Shown piece after piece: positions 36,458 through 45,585 of a stretch of 64,000 nucleotides of DNA; the stretch's first letter is position 1, and each line of letters begins with the position of its first letter. Both the position numbers and the translations under genes were made by a program. Location: positions 62,001 to 126,000 of the forward strand of contig NZ_PQCD01000005.1 of NCBI RefSeq assembly GCF_002964705.1, in the 5' to 3' direction. The notes below the pieces were generated by a model. It did no database searches, was not told the origin of the DNA, and saw nothing but the letters and a program-made list of their open reading frames with translations. The DNA is from Pseudoalteromonas sp. T1lg75 (GTDB taxonomy: Bacteria; Pseudomonadota; Gammaproteobacteria; Enterobacterales; Alteromonadaceae).

Positions 36458-37900
36458 CTATTTTATATGGCTGTATTTCAACGAGCCGTTAGTCAGTGAA
36501 TACGCCTGATCTCCAGTTGGTGAAAAGGATATCGGGCGCTCTAATGCGCCGAAGTTGGCGTAGTATTGCTCCTCATTTTTCAGCAAGGTGCCCGTCAATT
36601 CGCCCCATTTCACTTTTACCTGCCCTTTATCTACATAGAAGTGCATATTTGGCCAGGCCTCATTGTTGTTATAAGTGCCCAATAAATCTGGGTTTAAGGC
36701 TTCTCCCCGTACTATGTGTGAAAGATCGGGGGCGCTTGCGCGTTCTTTTTCTATAGACTTGGTTAAACGCTCCTTTTCTGCAGTAAGGTTTTGTTGGGCG
36801 TTGTCTTTTTTTAGCAGGGTGTTATACGCAAAGTTAGCCATTACGTGAGGTAAGACATATGCGGTGTCCAGATTGGTCATGGCAATGATCCCCAGCTTCT
36901 GCTCGGGCATAAACGACACGTGGACGCTATATCCGCCATAATTGCCAAACCGGGTTAATAGTCGCTCTCCATTGTAGCTGGCACTATCCCAGCCCAAGGT
37001 ATAGCCGTCGCGGCTATAAGTGAAATACTCTTTACTCTGTTTAACCTGCGTATTGTGTAACGCTGTAAAAATATCGTGGTCGGCCAGGGGCGAGTAATCC
37101 CGGTTAATATTTGCTTTTAGCCAGATTGCCATATCTCCCATGGTGGAAACGACGCCGCCGGCAGGGTGCATGGTTTTATCAACCTTGTGGTGCCCATATG
37201 CAAAAACGTTCCCATTGCGAGCGCTGGTAATTCCCGGCAGGATAGTCTTCACCTCACTGATGCGAGTTGTGGTGTTGTGCATGCCAAGTGCAGAGAAAAG
37301 GTGCTCATCCATCAGTTCACTCCAGCTTTTTTCGAGTTTTTCTTCGGCTATCATGCTGGCAACGATAGGTCCTGTATTGGAATACCTGAAGGAGTAGTCA
37401 GGGGCAACCAGAACCTTGTTATTGAGAGAAGCAACAAGGTCTACCTGGTCTTCGAATCCTAAAAATGCGGTTTTAAACGAATGTTGAACACTGGTAAAAC
37501 CGGCGGTGTGGGTCAGCAGCTGCTTAATTGTTATTGCTGAGGTGTCGACTTTCGGTGTGGCTATCGGGTTTGCATCATAAGTGCCGAGAGGAGCGTTTAG
37601 ATCTAGCTGGCCTTGGTCTGCTAAAATCGCAAATAGCGTACTGGTCATTGCCTTTGTATGTGAGGCAAGCAGAAAGGGGGTATCCGCAGTGAAGGCTTTA
37701 TTTTCTTTCGTATAACCGGTGAACAGTACAAGTCCATTCTGATCTACGACAGCCAGCATATGGGTCCCTACTAATTTGTTTTCGGTCGCAAGTTGCTTAA
37801 TCGTATTACTGATTGTTGTTTTATCCTCTTCGCTCATTCCTATGCTGGAGAAGCTTGTTATCGACAGTAAAAGTGCCCCGATAATGACGTTGCCCTTCAT
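36458..37900 (-). CDS. Serine beta-lactamase/DD-peptidase-like hydrolase, exported
   Basis: 480 residues with a signal peptide (about 1-22). The penicillin-binding fold shows the SxxK nucleophile S80-H-T-K83 (LLASHTKAMTSTLFAILADQG) and the YxN motif Y173-S-N175 (FRYSNTGPIVASMI). A glycine-rich third region (NYGGYSVHVSF) replaces a clear KTG, and a C-terminal lipocalin-like extension (about 385-480) follows. This pattern fits AmpC-related class C family esterases and peptidases rather than a proven beta-lactamase; resistance should not be assumed. It lies directly beyond relic end B and its transcript ends in that relic's hairpin, so it may be old Tn7 cargo. Confidence 0.85.
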   Translation of the reverse strand: MKGNVIIGALLLSITSFSSIGMSEEDKTTISNTIKQLATENKLVGTHMLAVVDQNGLVLFTGYTKENKAFTADTPFLLASHTKAMTSTLFAILADQGQLDLNAPLGTYDANPIATPKVDTSAITIKQLLTHTAGFTSVQHSFKTAFLGFEDQVDLVASLNNKVLVAPDYSFRYSNTGPIVASMIAEEKLEKSWSELMDEHLFSALGMHNTTTRISEVKTILPGITSARNGNVFAYGHHKVDKTMHPAGGVVSTMGDMAIWLKANINRDYSPLADHDIFTALHNTQVKQSKEYFTYSRDGYTLGWDSASYNGERLLTRFGNYGGYSVHVSFMPEQKLGIIAMTNLDTAYVLPHVMANFAYNTLLKKDNAQQNLTAEKERLTKSIEKERASAPDLSHIVRGEALNPDLLGTYNNNEAWPNMHFYVDKGQVKVKWGELTGTLLKNEEQYYANFGALERPISFSPTGDQAYSLTNGSLKYSHIK

Positions 37901-38314
37901 AAAAGCGTTCCTTTTTATAAGTTTTTAGAGGCTTAACTAAGCAAACCTTGTTCCAATGTTAATGCTTTGATTTGTATGGATAAAATTAATGTAAAAAATG
38001 ACCGAGTGCAGAAAAGTATAATATTCGGTCATTTTTGTTAACTTTTGGCTTTTTTGAAAGAAGCAGGCGTTACGGCACTTGTTCTTGATGAGGACGAGTG
38101 AATGTTTCACTAAGACACTTCCCCTAAAGTAGGAATAACCAAGCCAGCCACTTTATATTCGGTACCGTTTGATTTTCATCGAGTTGTTCAAATCATGCTT
38201 CTACCCAATCCCTTTGCGATAGCGCAGCATCCAACCGGGCTGATGTTTCCCTATCGCCCCTTTATAAAGCGGCCTATATTTAGTGGGTTATGAACCTGAG
38301 CCAAGAGCGCCGCT
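37901..38314. other. Intergenic region between the beta-lactamase-like and P-type ATPase genes
   Basis: 414 bp, AT-rich in its first half, with divergent promoters expected. AAAAATGACCGA (37994-38005) and TCGGTCATTTTT (38025-38036) form a 12-bp inverted repeat with A/T-run flanks, like a bidirectional terminator or a remnant. No open frame of note and no Tn7-type left end can be recognised. Confidence 0.5.
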
Positions 38315-40783
38315 ATGCAACGCACAATTCCTCCCGAGAGACTGGATGACTTGAAAAAAGTCGGCTCTGGGCTCGATGGTGAGGAAGTAACGCAACGGCG
38401 CATGCGCTATGGCGATAACCGCATTGCCGAGCAGGTCAGCGGCGGCCTCAGGGCTTTGATTATCGACACCATTAAAGATCCTATGCTGTGGTTTTTACTG
38501 ATCACCAGTGGCCTGTTTGCTGTCACTGGCGAATTGACCGAAGCCGGCATTTTGTTGCTGGCCCTGATACCCTTTCTTGGCATGGATGCTTACCTTCATC
38601 GGCGCACTCAAGCTTCTACCCAAAGCCTGGGGCGTCGTCTGGCTTCCCTGGCGCGGGTTGTGCGCTTAGGAGGAGAGCAAATTATTCCCTCCGTGGAGCT
38701 GGTACCCGGTGACCTGGTGCTTTTAGACCCCGGCGACTCGCTGCCGGCGGACGGAGTATTCGTTGGCGTGCAGCAGCTTCAGGTCGATGAGTCAACCTTG
38801 ACCGGGGAAGCCTTCCCTGTACACAAGCTGGCACTGCAAGAGCCGGACAAGCTAAAGGCGACCGAGCGGGTTGCGGCGACGCACTGGGGATATGCCGGCA
38901 CCCGTGTACTGACCGGCTCGGGCCGCATGCTGGTAACCCATACCGGGAAAGGTACCTTGTACGGTGAAATCATTCAGTCGGTGCTCCACGGCGGTCATCA
39001 GCGCACACCCTTGCAACTGGCCGTGGCCGAGCTGGTTAAGGTGCTGCTTATTATCGCCAGTGTTATTTGTGTACTCTTGGCCGGAACCCGCCTTTACCAG
39101 GGGCATGGCCTCATCGATGCGCTGCTGAGCGGGCTGACCCTGGCCGTAGCGGCGCTGCCGGAAGAGTTTCCCGTGGTGCTCACCTTCTTTCTCGGGGTGG
39201 GAGTGTATCGTCTGGCGCGTCGTCAGGCCTTGGTGAGGCGTGCCGTTGTGGTAGAGAACATAGGCCGGGTTTCTTGTATCTGTACGGATAAAACGGGCAC
39301 CTTAACCGAGGGGCGCCTGCAACTCGCGCATCACTACGCGGTCGGCGACATCGACGAAACACGGCTGCTGCAGATTGCTGCCTATGCATCCCGAGCAGAC
39401 AGCGGCGACCCTATGGATCAGGCTATCCTCGTATCAGGTGCTCCACTGGATCATGCTGTATTACATACCTTTCCCTTTACCGAAGCTCGCAAGCGCGAGA
39501 CGGCGGTGATTAGGGAAGAAACAACGAAGCTCATAGCGGTCAAAGGTGCGCCGGAAACCATATTGGCCCTGTGCGATCTTGGTGGGACTGATTTAGAGCT
39601 GTGGCAACAGCAGGTCGAAAAGCTGGCGGGAACCGGGCACAAGGTGATCGCCTGCGCCTGGCAAGAGTTGGATGACCAGGCCCAGTGCGATCAAGAGCCC
39701 GAGCAGGGTTTTACGTTGGCCGGGCTGCTGGCGTTTGAAGACCCACTTCGCGACGGTGTAAAAGAAGCCGTGGAGATCTGTCAGCAAGCGGGAATTCGGG
39801 TCATTATGGTGACAGGGGATCATCCTGCTACGGCGACCGCCATTGCCAGCGAAATAGGCCTGCATCAGGGGAAGCCCAGGGTGATAGAAGGGGAAGCATT
39901 GGCAAGCAGTCTAACTAACCAGGATAGCCGAGTGTTGGATGGGGTTGATGTGATCGCACGCGCCGTGCCCGCGCAAAAACTGGCGTTGGTGCGCGCCCTT
40001 AAGCAAGGTGGCGATATAGTGGCGGTTACGGGAGACGGGGTAAACGACGTGCCGGCCATTCAGTCGGCGGATATCGGCATTGCCATGGGCGAGCGCGGTA
40101 CCCGCAGTGCCCATGAGGCCGCGGCGATTATTTTACTCGACGATAACTTTCGCAGCATAGTGCAGGCGATCGCCGAGGGGCGCCAGCTCTTTAACAATCT
40201 ACGCCTGAGTTTTGAATACCTGCTGCTGGTCCACATTCCCTTGGTTTTAACCGCCGCGGTCATCCCTTTTCTCGGATATCCCGTTCTTTATCTGCCGATA
40301 CATATCGTTTGGCTGGAGATGATCATTCATCCCACGGCCTTGCTGGTGTTTCAAAACAGTGCCGATACCTCGCACCTAGCCCCCGCTCAAGCCCATGGGC
40401 CGGCCCGGTTTTTCTCACGGCGACACTGGGGCGTCATTGTGTTCAGCGGGGTTGTTTTTACCTTGCTGATCACCTTTGCCTATATCCGCAGCCTTGGGAC
40501 GATACAAGATGTGGAGCATGCCAGAGCCATGGCCCTGGTTGCGCTGACCAGCGTCAGTGCCGGTATTACCATTGCCCTGAGCAGGCTGCGTACCCTGGCG
40601 TCCCGGGTTTTGGTGGTCTTCACCATGCTGGTCAGTGTTTTGCTGATTCAAGTCCCGGCATTGGCCGACTTGCTACACCTGTCGCCCCTGCACCTGGACG
40701 ACTGGCTGCTAGCCATGGGCAGCGGATTTATCGCCGCAGCGATCCCTTTTATGCTGACAAGTCGGTCGAGAACAGGAGCCTGA
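38315..40783 (+). CDS. P-type cation-transporting ATPase (P2-like)
   Basis: 822 residues. Actuator TGE motif (STLTGEAFPV), phosphorylation site D325 (CTDKTGTLT), nucleotide-binding KGAPE, hinge TGDGVNDVPA, about eight to ten membrane helices. No N-terminal heavy-metal domain. The M4 ion-site segment reads AALPEEFPVVLTFFLGVGV: PEEFP in place of PEGLP of Ca2+ pumps or CPC of metal pumps, so the ion cannot be named with confidence. The closest groups are annotated loosely as Ca2+/Mg2+-type ATPases. The last cytoplasmic helix cluster is complete. It stands alone as a gene. Confidence 0.92.
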   Translation: MQRTIPPERLDDLKKVGSGLDGEEVTQRRMRYGDNRIAEQVSGGLRALIIDTIKDPMLWFLLITSGLFAVTGELTEAGILLLALIPFLGMDAYLHRRTQASTQSLGRRLASLARVVRLGGEQIIPSVELVPGDLVLLDPGDSLPADGVFVGVQQLQVDESTLTGEAFPVHKLALQEPDKLKATERVAATHWGYAGTRVLTGSGRMLVTHTGKGTLYGEIIQSVLHGGHQRTPLQLAVAELVKVLLIIASVICVLLAGTRLYQGHGLIDALLSGLTLAVAALPEEFPVVLTFFLGVGVYRLARRQALVRRAVVVENIGRVSCICTDKTGTLTEGRLQLAHHYAVGDIDETRLLQIAAYASRADSGDPMDQAILVSGAPLDHAVLHTFPFTEARKRETAVIREETTKLIAVKGAPETILALCDLGGTDLELWQQQVEKLAGTGHKVIACAWQELDDQAQCDQEPEQGFTLAGLLAFEDPLRDGVKEAVEICQQAGIRVIMVTGDHPATATAIASEIGLHQGKPRVIEGEALASSLTNQDSRVLDGVDVIARAVPAQKLALVRALKQGGDIVAVTGDGVNDVPAIQSADIGIAMGERGTRSAHEAAAIILLDDNFRSIVQAIAEGRQLFNNLRLSFEYLLLVHIPLVLTAAVIPFLGYPVLYLPIHIVWLEMIIHPTALLVFQNSADTSHLAPAQAHGPARFFSRRHWGVIVFSGVVFTLLITFAYIRSLGTIQDVEHARAMALVALTSVSAGITIALSRLRTLASRVLVVFTMLVSVLLIQVPALADLLHLSPLHLDDWLLAMGSGFIAAAIPFMLTSRSRTGA

Positions 40784-40900
40784 TAAGTAAACAAGAATAA
40801 TTAGGCAGCTTCCCTTGGCCCGGAGGCCTAGTAATGACTGCGGCGCTGGCTATCGGCCTGACCTGCGGCAAGAGGCAACAGAAAGTGCGCATACGCACAG

Positions 40901-41401
40901 TTAAGCGTTATCCTTATCCTGGCGCTGTTTAAAGTGCTCGATCACCGCTTTGACGCGCGCTTCAATGCTCTGTTCATCTTCCGGCATGGTGATATCGCCA
41001 TTGGGCAGAGTAATGATGCGTTCCCGGACCGTCAAGGGCGTAAGTGTGCTATTGGCTTTGGTCGGTTGCCATGATTGATACGCATAGTCCATATCCAGTA
41101 AGTCTTGCTGGGTGATTAAGTTCGCGGGAAGGGTTTCGACTAAGCGCAGGTTGCGGGCGTAACCATTGGAATCTATCTCATAATCGAATATCAGCACGCT
41201 GAGGCCATCGGTTACTAACTTATTTCTGGCCTTTTTTGCTGTGTTGGTGAGTCTAAATGTGTTGTCTGCGGGCTGCCAATAGTCAAACTTTCCAAAATAG
41301 CCCACATCGATTGGCTCCTGTGCATAGTAAGCGTCTTCAGGGATGGATTTACAGGAAATAAGCAAGGCGGTGGCAGCGAAGCAAGCGATAAGTCGGAGCA
41401 T
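40901..41401 (-). CDS. Lipoprotein with TonB-C-like domain
   Basis: 166 residues with lipobox LLISC (Cys17). The middle part (VLIFDYEIDSNGYARNLRLVETLPANL...AYQSWQPTK) follows the strand-helix-strand pattern of the TonB C-terminal fold (here as a free lipoprotein without the proline-rich arm). It ends in a charged helix. Function unknown; it may sit in the inner leaflet of the outer membrane and bind a receptor or peptidoglycan. It stands alone. Confidence 0.7.
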   Translation of the reverse strand: MLRLIACFAATALLISCKSIPEDAYYAQEPIDVGYFGKFDYWQPADNTFRLTNTAKKARNKLVTDGLSVLIFDYEIDSNGYARNLRLVETLPANLITQQDLLDMDYAYQSWQPTKANSTLTPLTVRERIITLPNGDITMPEDEQSIEARVKAVIEHFKQRQDKDNA

Positions 41402-42162
41402 AGTTTATAAAACCTATTTATTTTTATTAGAAATCGTTGTTTTTAAGGCGTTATAACTGGCAGTGATTGGCCGAGAAAAAAGCGATTACTTTGGGTTGCT
41501 AGTCACTCAAACATAGGGAGAGTTGGTGGTTAACTCAAGACCCAAAATTGTACAAAAGTGTCGCAAAGCGGTGCTTAATGCGGCTTTGCTAATGGGAATG
41601 AGTCGAAGGCGTTAAAAAAACGCTTGCAGCTTTTGAGAAGAAAACCGGTCACGGTTGTCTGGTGTCAAGGGCAAGTGTGGGCAGAGGTTTCGCTATATAA
41701 TGAAATAGCAGTAAATTTATAAGGCAAGCTAATAAAATAGGTGGTGTTTAAAAAATTAAATTACGCAGAGCGATAAATTTATTTTTCCTTTTCTGTTGCC
41801 TGAACAAACTGAATCAGTGACCTTGAAGGGGATAAAATAAAACAGATAAATAACAATGCGTTAATTTTTTAGGTGGAGGGCGCTTGAAAGCTCATTTGGC
41901 GCTTCGAAATTCAAAAAGATCTGAAAAGATAGTAAGTAACTTCCGATAAATCAAAAAAATTTTTTATATTCCTTGTTTTTCTCACCCTTAAGAATGAATT
42001 TTTACTTGCAATCCCTTTAAATTGACTAAAATGTTTAGACCACATTTTTAACCAGAACGGTTATGTGGAGTACCGCAGTAGCAAGGTATTGAAGATCCCA
42101 TAGTAGTTTTATGGCTCACAGTTATTAATCAAAAACTATGGTTTACAAACCAGGGAGTTCAC
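41402..42162. other. Long AT-rich non-coding region upstream of a secreted protein gene
   Basis: 761 bp with no convincing gene on either strand. Two short hairpins are visible: GCAAAGC/GCTTTGC (41563-41589) and GCGTT-AAAAA-AACGC (41609-41623). Long A/T tracts follow. The last 120 bp (from about 42,040) are less AT-rich and may be a structured leader of the downstream gene. Confidence 0.55.
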
Positions 42163-42933
42163 ATGAAATTAAACACTCTACTACTCGCCGTATCCATCGC
42201 AAGTTCTGCTTTTTCCGCTCATGCCGCCGGTAATGCATCGGCCAAGTTTGCGGCTGCTTGGAATGATGAACCTATAAAATTAGAGTCTATTGCCAGTACC
42301 ACTCCGCCAGCGGATGGTGAGGAGCTGCCTCCTCACGAAAGACATGGGTATCTGCTGACCACCATCAAGGTGCCTCAAGACAAAGAGTTATTGGTCGGTG
42401 TGTCTGCGGAAATCGGCCTAGTCACGGATACCACTGTAAAAGGTAAAGATGGCGCAGCGGCAAAAGCCGTAGCGGGTGCCAGCGTTGAGGTGGAACTTGT
42501 TGCAGTTAAAGCAGGCACTGAGATCACTGCAGCCCCTGGTCCTGTGATGCTGTCTAAGCGTGTGCAGGAGCTGAGTGCCACCTTGGGTGGCGTGCTTGAG
42601 ACCTGCACCGACCTTCCTGGTGATGACGGTTTACCTGATGGCACAATCGATGTGGCTACTGAGTGTACAACAACTGACGAACAAATTGGTTTAATGCAAG
42701 ACACCCTAGCTTCTCACCACTTTAACTTCATTTTGCCTAATATGGATGCAGGCATCTATGAAATCAGAGCGAAGTTTTCAACTAGCGCCTCGGCGGCAGT
42801 GGAAGTTGACGGTGATACAGCCTCCGCTGATTCTGCGGCAAAAGCTCTTGTAGGTAAGACCATGGTGACCGTACAGCAAGTACGTGCGGTTAAAGGTAGC
42901 CTGGCTGATGTGGACATAGTGGAAAACAACTAA
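42163..42933 (+). CDS. Secreted protein of unknown function
   Basis: 256 residues with a clear signal peptide (MKLNTLLLAVSIASSAFSAHAA, cleavage after about 22). The mature protein is acidic, rich in Ala, Val and Thr, has two cysteines (ETCTDLPGDD...ATECTTTDE) likely to form one disulphide around an Asp-rich loop, and looks like an all-beta domain. No enzyme motif is seen. GGGAG precedes the ATG by 8 bases. The long AT-rich upstream region and the strong terminator after it suggest a single, well-expressed gene. I do not recognise the family. Confidence 0.75.
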   Translation: MKLNTLLLAVSIASSAFSAHAAGNASAKFAAAWNDEPIKLESIASTTPPADGEELPPHERHGYLLTTIKVPQDKELLVGVSAEIGLVTDTTVKGKDGAAAKAVAGASVEVELVAVKAGTEITAAPGPVMLSKRVQELSATLGGVLETCTDLPGDDGLPDGTIDVATECTTTDEQIGLMQDTLASHHFNFILPNMDAGIYEIRAKFSTSASAAVEVDGDTASADSAAKALVGKTMVTVQQVRAVKGSLADVDIVENN

Positions 42934-42955
42934 GGCAAACAGATGCCAAGGATAA

Positions 42956-42980
42956 TGACTGCCTGCCTAGCAGGCGGTCA
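42956..42980 (+). repeat. Hairpin after the secreted-protein gene
   Basis: GACtGCCTGC-cta-GCAGGCgGTC forms a near-perfect 10-bp stem shortly after the stop codon. There is no T tract; it may protect the 3' end of the messenger. Confidence 0.5.
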
Positions 42981-43011
42981 TTGGGCTCAAACAATGTTTT
43001 GGGCATTGGTT

Positions 43012-43047
43012 AAAGCCATCAGCTGTTCGAGCTGATGGCTTTTTTTA
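43012..43047 (+). terminator. Strong terminator of the secreted-protein gene
   Basis: AAAGCCATCAGCT-GTTCG-AGCTGATGGCTTT is a perfect 13-bp stem with a run of seven T residues. It also faces the end of the convergent amidohydrolase gene. Confidence 0.88.
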
Positions 43048-43074
43048 TTGCTTGTTGTTTAAACGCCGCAGCCC

Positions 43075-44517
43075 TTATTGAGCTTGTGCTGTAGCAACCT
43101 TGGCCTTCGCCGCATCGAGCATGGCTTGCAGTGCGGCGCTGTTATAGACCTGGCCACGGCTGATCAGGGTGCGGATATCACGGGTGTGACTGATATCTTC
43201 AAGCGGGTTGCTGCCAAGCAGCAGTAGATCGGCTTTTTTGCCCGCTTCCACGGCACCATATTCAGCTTCTTTACCCAGCCATTTTGGTCCCGTAAGTATC
43301 GCGCTTTGCAAGGCGCGCAGTGGGCTGAGACCGCCGTCGACATAAATGGCGAGCTCGTCATGCAATGCCTTACCCGGATAAATATAAGAATTGAGATAAC
43401 CCGTGTCCGTACCGGCCATAATGGTCACTCCGGCTTGGTCGAGCAGGGGAAGAAGGTCCCGAGTGGCGCGAAAGCGGGCTTTGCGTTCGGTGATCTCATT
43501 GGCATCGGCGGCGGCCTTTTGTGCCGCACGCTTAACCCGCCAACTGTAAGTGGCCTTAAGGCCTGGGCCGAGTAAATCGAGCTCCGGGTCATTCAGGTGA
43601 TCGTCTTCGTCGATAAAGGCGATAATCTGGCTGCCTATCAGGGTAGGCACGACCGCGGTGTCGTTTTCGGCCAGGACACGGTATTTGCTTAGCGCAGTTT
43701 GCTCATCAAAATTGGCGCGAATAATGGGCAGGGCACTCCAATAACTCAGTTCGCCGCTACGCACCTCGGCGGAAATTTCTGCTTCATTGCGGGCACCGGC
43801 TTTTAGCAGGTAAGGCATGTGTTCAATGCCATCAAGGCCGGCGTTAGACACATGGGTGACCGAGAGCGCAAAGGGGATATGGCCGCTGATCGGCAGGCCG
43901 CGTTTTTTTACTTCCTGCACGGCCTTCAGGTAGAGCTCGGGGGTCAGGGCACTGTCGGTGATCTTAATAAAGTCGACGTCCATGGCCTCAAGTTGATCCA
44001 GGGCTGCATTCATTTCTGCCTCGGTTTCTACCTCCAGGTCGCCGGCCCAGATTGAGTTCTTCCCTTCTAGCTTGGGGCCCGAGGTAAACAGGGTTGGCCC
44101 GAGTAGTTCATTGTTATTTATCGCCGCCCGCCAGGTGAGCACTGAATCGCTGATATCGGCGGCGGCATCACGCACCGCGGTCACGCCATAAGCCAGGTAC
44201 AGAGGTAATAAATCTTGGTTCTCAGCAATCAGCTTTTCGCCGCCACCAAAGTGCACATGCATATCCCACAGGCCCGGCATAATATACTGGTCTGTGCCAT
44301 CGAGCTGGGTGGTGGCATTAATATGCTCGGCATCTTTGCCTACCCAGATAATTTTATCGCCGCGGATTGCTACCTGCCGATCGGCATCAATGTTGCCGGT
44401 TCGCACATCGATAATATCCACTTGGGAAATAAGCACATCGGCCTGCAAGGGCTCGGGAGTGCTGTTGCAGGCACTCACTAGCAAGGTGGCGCACAGCGCC
44501 GGGAAAAGTTTTTTCAT
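43075..44517 (-). CDS. Amidohydrolase-family lipoprotein (imidazolonepropionase-like)
   Basis: 480 residues with lipobox LVSAC (Cys17). The metal-dependent amidohydrolase barrel shows H87-V-H89 (MPGLWDMHVHF), a carbamylatable Lys (DFIKITDS), metal His in ISGHIP and GIEHM, and the catalytic Asp in MAGTDTGY. N- and C-terminal strands form the small beta-sandwich. Related exported enzymes are dipeptidases (Xaa-Pro or Xaa-Arg type) and cyclic imide hydrolases; the substrate is not evident. It would act in the periplasm, tethered to a membrane. A single gene; upstream AGGAGATAAC is the ribosome-binding site. Confidence 0.9.
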   Translation of the reverse strand: MKKLFPALCATLLVSACNSTPEPLQADVLISQVDIIDVRTGNIDADRQVAIRGDKIIWVGKDAEHINATTQLDGTDQYIMPGLWDMHVHFGGGEKLIAENQDLLPLYLAYGVTAVRDAAADISDSVLTWRAAINNNELLGPTLFTSGPKLEGKNSIWAGDLEVETEAEMNAALDQLEAMDVDFIKITDSALTPELYLKAVQEVKKRGLPISGHIPFALSVTHVSNAGLDGIEHMPYLLKAGARNEAEISAEVRSGELSYWSALPIIRANFDEQTALSKYRVLAENDTAVVPTLIGSQIIAFIDEDDHLNDPELDLLGPGLKATYSWRVKRAAQKAAADANEITERKARFRATRDLLPLLDQAGVTIMAGTDTGYLNSYIYPGKALHDELAIYVDGGLSPLRALQSAILTGPKWLGKEAEYGAVEAGKKADLLLLGSNPLEDISHTRDIRTLISRGQVYNSAALQAMLDAAKAKVATAQAQ

Positions 44518-44740
44518 CGTTATCTCCTCATTTTTACTGAGACTAACAGCGGTGCCCAGTTGCCAACAGTCGGATGCGATAAAGCGGGGCTGGGTGCCGA
44601 TGAATCAGCAAGCAGGATGCGGGCAATCAAGCCCATGGCTTATATTGAAATACGAAAATATGATTTGCCGCAGGGCAAAATTTGTTGCATCGTCTAGCAT
44701 TAATACAAGCGTGATAATAAAAGCAACAAAGGAAAATAAT

Positions 44741-44974
44741 ATGCGTATAAATCAAGCCATGGTAGACGAGATGGAGTTGCTGGCTAAGTTTCCTCGCGCC
44801 AGCCATATGCAGGGCATTAAGGTGCATAGTGATGCCGATGAGGCTATGCGCGAAGCGGCACGACGCCTGTATGAAAAGGGGATTACCGATAGCCCGGATG
44901 GCGGCTACCTAACCGATCTGGGACTGGATTTGGTTAACCACCTCGACACCTTACACAGTGCATTAAATTGTTAA
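44741..44974 (+). CDS. TIGR02647 family small protein
   Basis: 77 residues. MELLAKFPRASHMQGIKVHSDADEAMREAARRLYEKGITDSPDGGYLTDLGLDLVNHLD follows the TIGR02647 pattern (E-L-x2-L-x-F ... GIKVHHDA ... A-A-x-RL-x-x-KG-L-I ... DGGYLT-x-LG). The fold is a small helical, DNA-binding-like domain; function unknown. The start ATG 44741 follows AAAGGAAA; longer in-frame extensions upstream run antisense through the amidohydrolase gene and are not supported. Confidence 0.85.
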   Translation: MRINQAMVDEMELLAKFPRASHMQGIKVHSDADEAMREAARRLYEKGITDSPDGGYLTDLGLDLVNHLDTLHSALNC

Positions 44975-45135
44975 TGCCCTAATCTCTGAATGACCGAGGC
45001 AGCAAGCCCTTGCTGCCTGCTTCCCTTGCTCAGGCTTCGTGTCTTCAGGCTGCTGCACATTGAGTCCACAAAACCCTTGCCTTGGAGTTAACACTAAGGT
45101 TTATGCTGGTGAAATTCTTACCACAGGAGCACAGC

Positions 45136-45507
45136 ATGAACTTTACCCAAGCAATTCGTTTTTCCGTCCTGCGTGAGTTGGCACAGGCGCGCAGAGCCCG
45201 TCGGCTAGCCTTCAGTGCGCAAGAGTTTACGCATTTGGAGAATGCCCATGTGCTAGGGCAGGAGTCCACCTATTGGCATACCTACACCCATTGGCGGATG
45301 CTGGTGTGGGGTTGGCAACACAAAGTGTATCCCGAGGTGGCGGGGCAGGTTTTACGTATTGTTGGCGCCCTGAGCAAAACCGCCATCGGTTTATTGCCAA
45401 CGGGCAACACAGGGGGCGCTAATGTAAGCCCATTTAAGCCCATGCCACTTTCATCCGAGTGTGCTCAGGCCATAGCGCAGGCCAAGTCGCGATGCGCTAA
45501 GGGCTAG
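45136..45507 (+). CDS. DUF3703 family protein
   Basis: 123 residues from ATG 45136, with GGAG 7 bases upstream. Pattern: AFSAQEFTHLENAHVLGQESTYWHTYTHWRMLVWGWQHKVYPEVAGQVLRIVGALSKTAIGLLPTGNTGGANVSPFKPMP. The His-rich centre (HLE-x-AHVLGQ, H-x3-H-x-RML) and the GNTGGANV-x-PFKPMP tail are typical of DUF3703. The histidines may bind a metal. No signal peptide; function unknown. Confidence 0.87.
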   Translation: MNFTQAIRFSVLRELAQARRARRLAFSAQEFTHLENAHVLGQESTYWHTYTHWRMLVWGWQHKVYPEVAGQVLRIVGALSKTAIGLLPTGNTGGANVSPFKPMPLSSECAQAIAQAKSRCAKG

Positions 45508-45585
45508 GTTAAACTGCTGGTGTGGACGCGCCGTTAATAACCGTTAAGTAGGACGGTTGCGATCTTAAATGCAGATGTCCTAATG

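Noticed and set aside
36458..37900. Calling the gene a clinical-type AmpC beta-lactamase
   Set aside because: SxxK and YxN are present, but the third motif is not a clear KTG and the protein is about 100 residues longer than AmpC.
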